Assembly (NCBI GenBank): GCA_030619585.1
Contig: JAUXBD010000083.1
Location: 1-6,653, forward strand
Direction: 5' to 3'
DNA from: Desulfobacteraceae bacterium
GTDB lineage: Bacteria; Desulfobacterota; Desulfobacteria; Desulfobacterales; SURF-7
Length of the DNA stretch: 6,653 nt
Below the pieces are notes generated by a model. The model ran no database searches and had not been told where the DNA came from. It worked only from the letters and a program-made list of their open reading frames with translations. Numbering within the stretch: the first letter of the stretch is position 1; every line of letters begins with the position of its first letter. This document shows positions 5,585-6,653 of the stretch, piece after piece. A program made the position numbers and the translations under genes.

Positions 5585-6653
5585 TCAAAACTTATAACTG
5601 GCCTTAATACCCACTGAACGGCCTCTGTCCGGATAGTGTCCTAGAAAATGCAGCGTGTTGTGATTATCATTGGCCCGCAAAAGCGTAGTTCCAAAAACGT
5701 TTAATTCTTTGCCATCTGAAAGATTTTTCACATAAATAGATATATCCATGGACTCATTGAAAAAGCCATGTAAACGCAAATTGATGTCTGCAAAATTTTG
5801 CGTTCCTGATTTTTCGTACTCCCCGGAACCATCCTGTTTCATGTCCCACCTATCCCTAAATCCACGAAGGTGGAGATTCAATGAGATATGATCGGTAAAC
5901 AGCGTATTATAATAGTAAATATTGATACCAGCATTCCAAATCCGGTGTGGAAACCCTAAAAGGGTTTTATCATTGGTAGCAATTTGAGCACCTGACTGTG
6001 TATAGCCAATGCCCTCTACAGAAGCTTCAAATTTATCAATCTCGGCTTTTAACACTTCTGAAAAATTTCCATACCATTCAAACATCTTGTTTATGCTGTG
6101 CTTAAACTCATACTCCACTCCATAGCTTGTAATGGTGTTGGTGTTGATATATGTCAGTACGTAGTCCACTCCATCTACATTGGGCGAGGCCAGCAGATAA
6201 TTAAAGCTGTTTTCCACGGTTGCGTAGTACCCTGTTAAACTGGATTGAAATTTTGGTCCAATAAAAGAGAACTGAAGATCATGGGCATAGACCTCCTCTG
6301 CCTCGCTTGCCCCGATAGAGACATAGTCAATTAAGGTATCTGTCCAGAAGTCTTTTGCGGTGATAACGGGGTGTTGCTCCAGAAAGCTCTTTGCAACAGG
6401 TGGCCGCACATAGCCTGTATTGTAAAGATATTTTGCCGTCCACTGTTCAGCCATACTCCAGACCAGGCCCAGTCGTGGAAGCATTTGCGTGCTTTCCTCT
6501 CTTAGTGTATTTTTATCAACCCGGATGCCCGCTATGATACTGAAATCCTCGACAACGTGCCAGTTGTCTTCAATATAAGCTGCATAGTTTTTGTCTTCCT
6601 CATCCGGAGCAACCAGTATATTGTATTCACGGGGGACAGAGCTGCCTGCAAGG
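5585..6653 (-). CDS. TonB-dependent outer-membrane receptor, C-terminal part (cut by window edge)
   Basis: The frame is open from the window edge to the TGA at 5585-5587, giving about 355 residues of beta-barrel. The Met codon at 6484 is internal: the upstream codons continue the typical barrel sequence, with YAAYIEDNWHVVEDF followed by AGIRVDKNTL. Then comes MLPRLGLVWSMAEQWTAKYL, the usual strand around PRLG in these receptors. Later segments (EYEFKHSINKMFEWYGNFS, then YVKNLSDGKELNVFG) and the final GIKASYKF are standard for the family; the terminal aromatic Phe is the outer-membrane assembly signal. It would import a ligand such as a siderophore, corrinoid or other chelate using TonB energy. 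The plug domain, TonB box and signal peptide lie outside the window, so the ligand cannot be predicted. It is convergent with the SDR operon. Confidence 0.9.
   Translation of the reverse strand, partial: LAGSSVPREYNILVAPDEEDKNYAAYIEDNWHVVEDFSIIAGIRVDKNTLREESTQMLPRLGLVWSMAEQWTAKYLYNTGYVRPPVAKSFLEQHPVITAKDFWTDTLIDYVSIGASEAEEVYAHDLQFSFIGPKFQSSLTGYYATVENSFNYLLASPNVDGVDYVLTYINTNTITSYGVEYEFKHSINKMFEWYGNFSEVLKAEIDKFEASVEGIGYTQSGAQIATNDKTLLGFPHRIWNAGINIYYYNTLFTDHISLNLHLRGFRDRWDMKQDGSGEYEKSGTQNFADINLRLHGFFNESMDISIYVKNLSDGKELNVFGTTLLRANDNHNTLHFLGHYPDRGRSVGIKASYKF

Noticed and set aside
5389..5607. Plus-strand 72-codon frame after the SDR gene
   Set aside because: The opposite strand carries recognisable URO-D segments and the end of the receptor, so this frame is a shadow.

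Overview
The window looks like an AT-rich accessory stretch of a Gram-negative, probably anaerobic bacterium. The outer-membrane TonB-dependent receptor shows the cell envelope type. The remnant of a corrinoid-type URO-D methyltransferase, the dispersed palindromic repeats and the CRISPR gene types together suggest Desulfobacterota; that assignment is inference, since no marker gene is present.

Left part (1-2391, minus strand): bases 1-328 hold only dispersed-repeat material. They are followed by a two-gene CRISPR-associated operon read leftwards: cas6 (crRNA-processing endoribonuclease, 1450-2391), then a CARF-domain protein of the NE0113 family (329-1453). The two genes overlap by 4 bases (ATGA). 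The pairing points to a type III CRISPR setting: Cas6 would mature guide RNA, and the CARF protein would sense, and possibly degrade, the cyclic oligoadenylate made by a Cas10 complex. No array, Cas10, RAMP backbone gene, Cas1 or Cas2 is visible here.

Middle (2392-3238): an intergenic stretch of about 850 bases. Just upstream of cas6 lies an unusual compound inverted repeat (2418-2495). Further on there is a compact non-coding element (2762-2911) with 17-base terminal inverted repeats and a 10-base target duplication, that is, a MITE with a long internal hairpin.

Right part, plus strand (3239-5324): two overlapping genes encode a four-helix membrane protein and a 551-residue fusion of an extended SDR (NAD-dependent epimerase/dehydratase fold) to a helical C-terminal domain resembling RsbRD-type stress-signalling N domains. 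They probably form one transcription unit and one functional pair of unknown substrate.

Right edge, minus strand (5331-6653): the C-terminal part of a TonB-dependent receptor that runs off the window, followed by a frame-broken, internally deleted remnant of a uroporphyrinogen-decarboxylase-family methyltransferase. Two convergent units therefore meet near 5325-5331. Repeats, a MITE and a decayed gene in 6.6 kb mark this as a plastic region.
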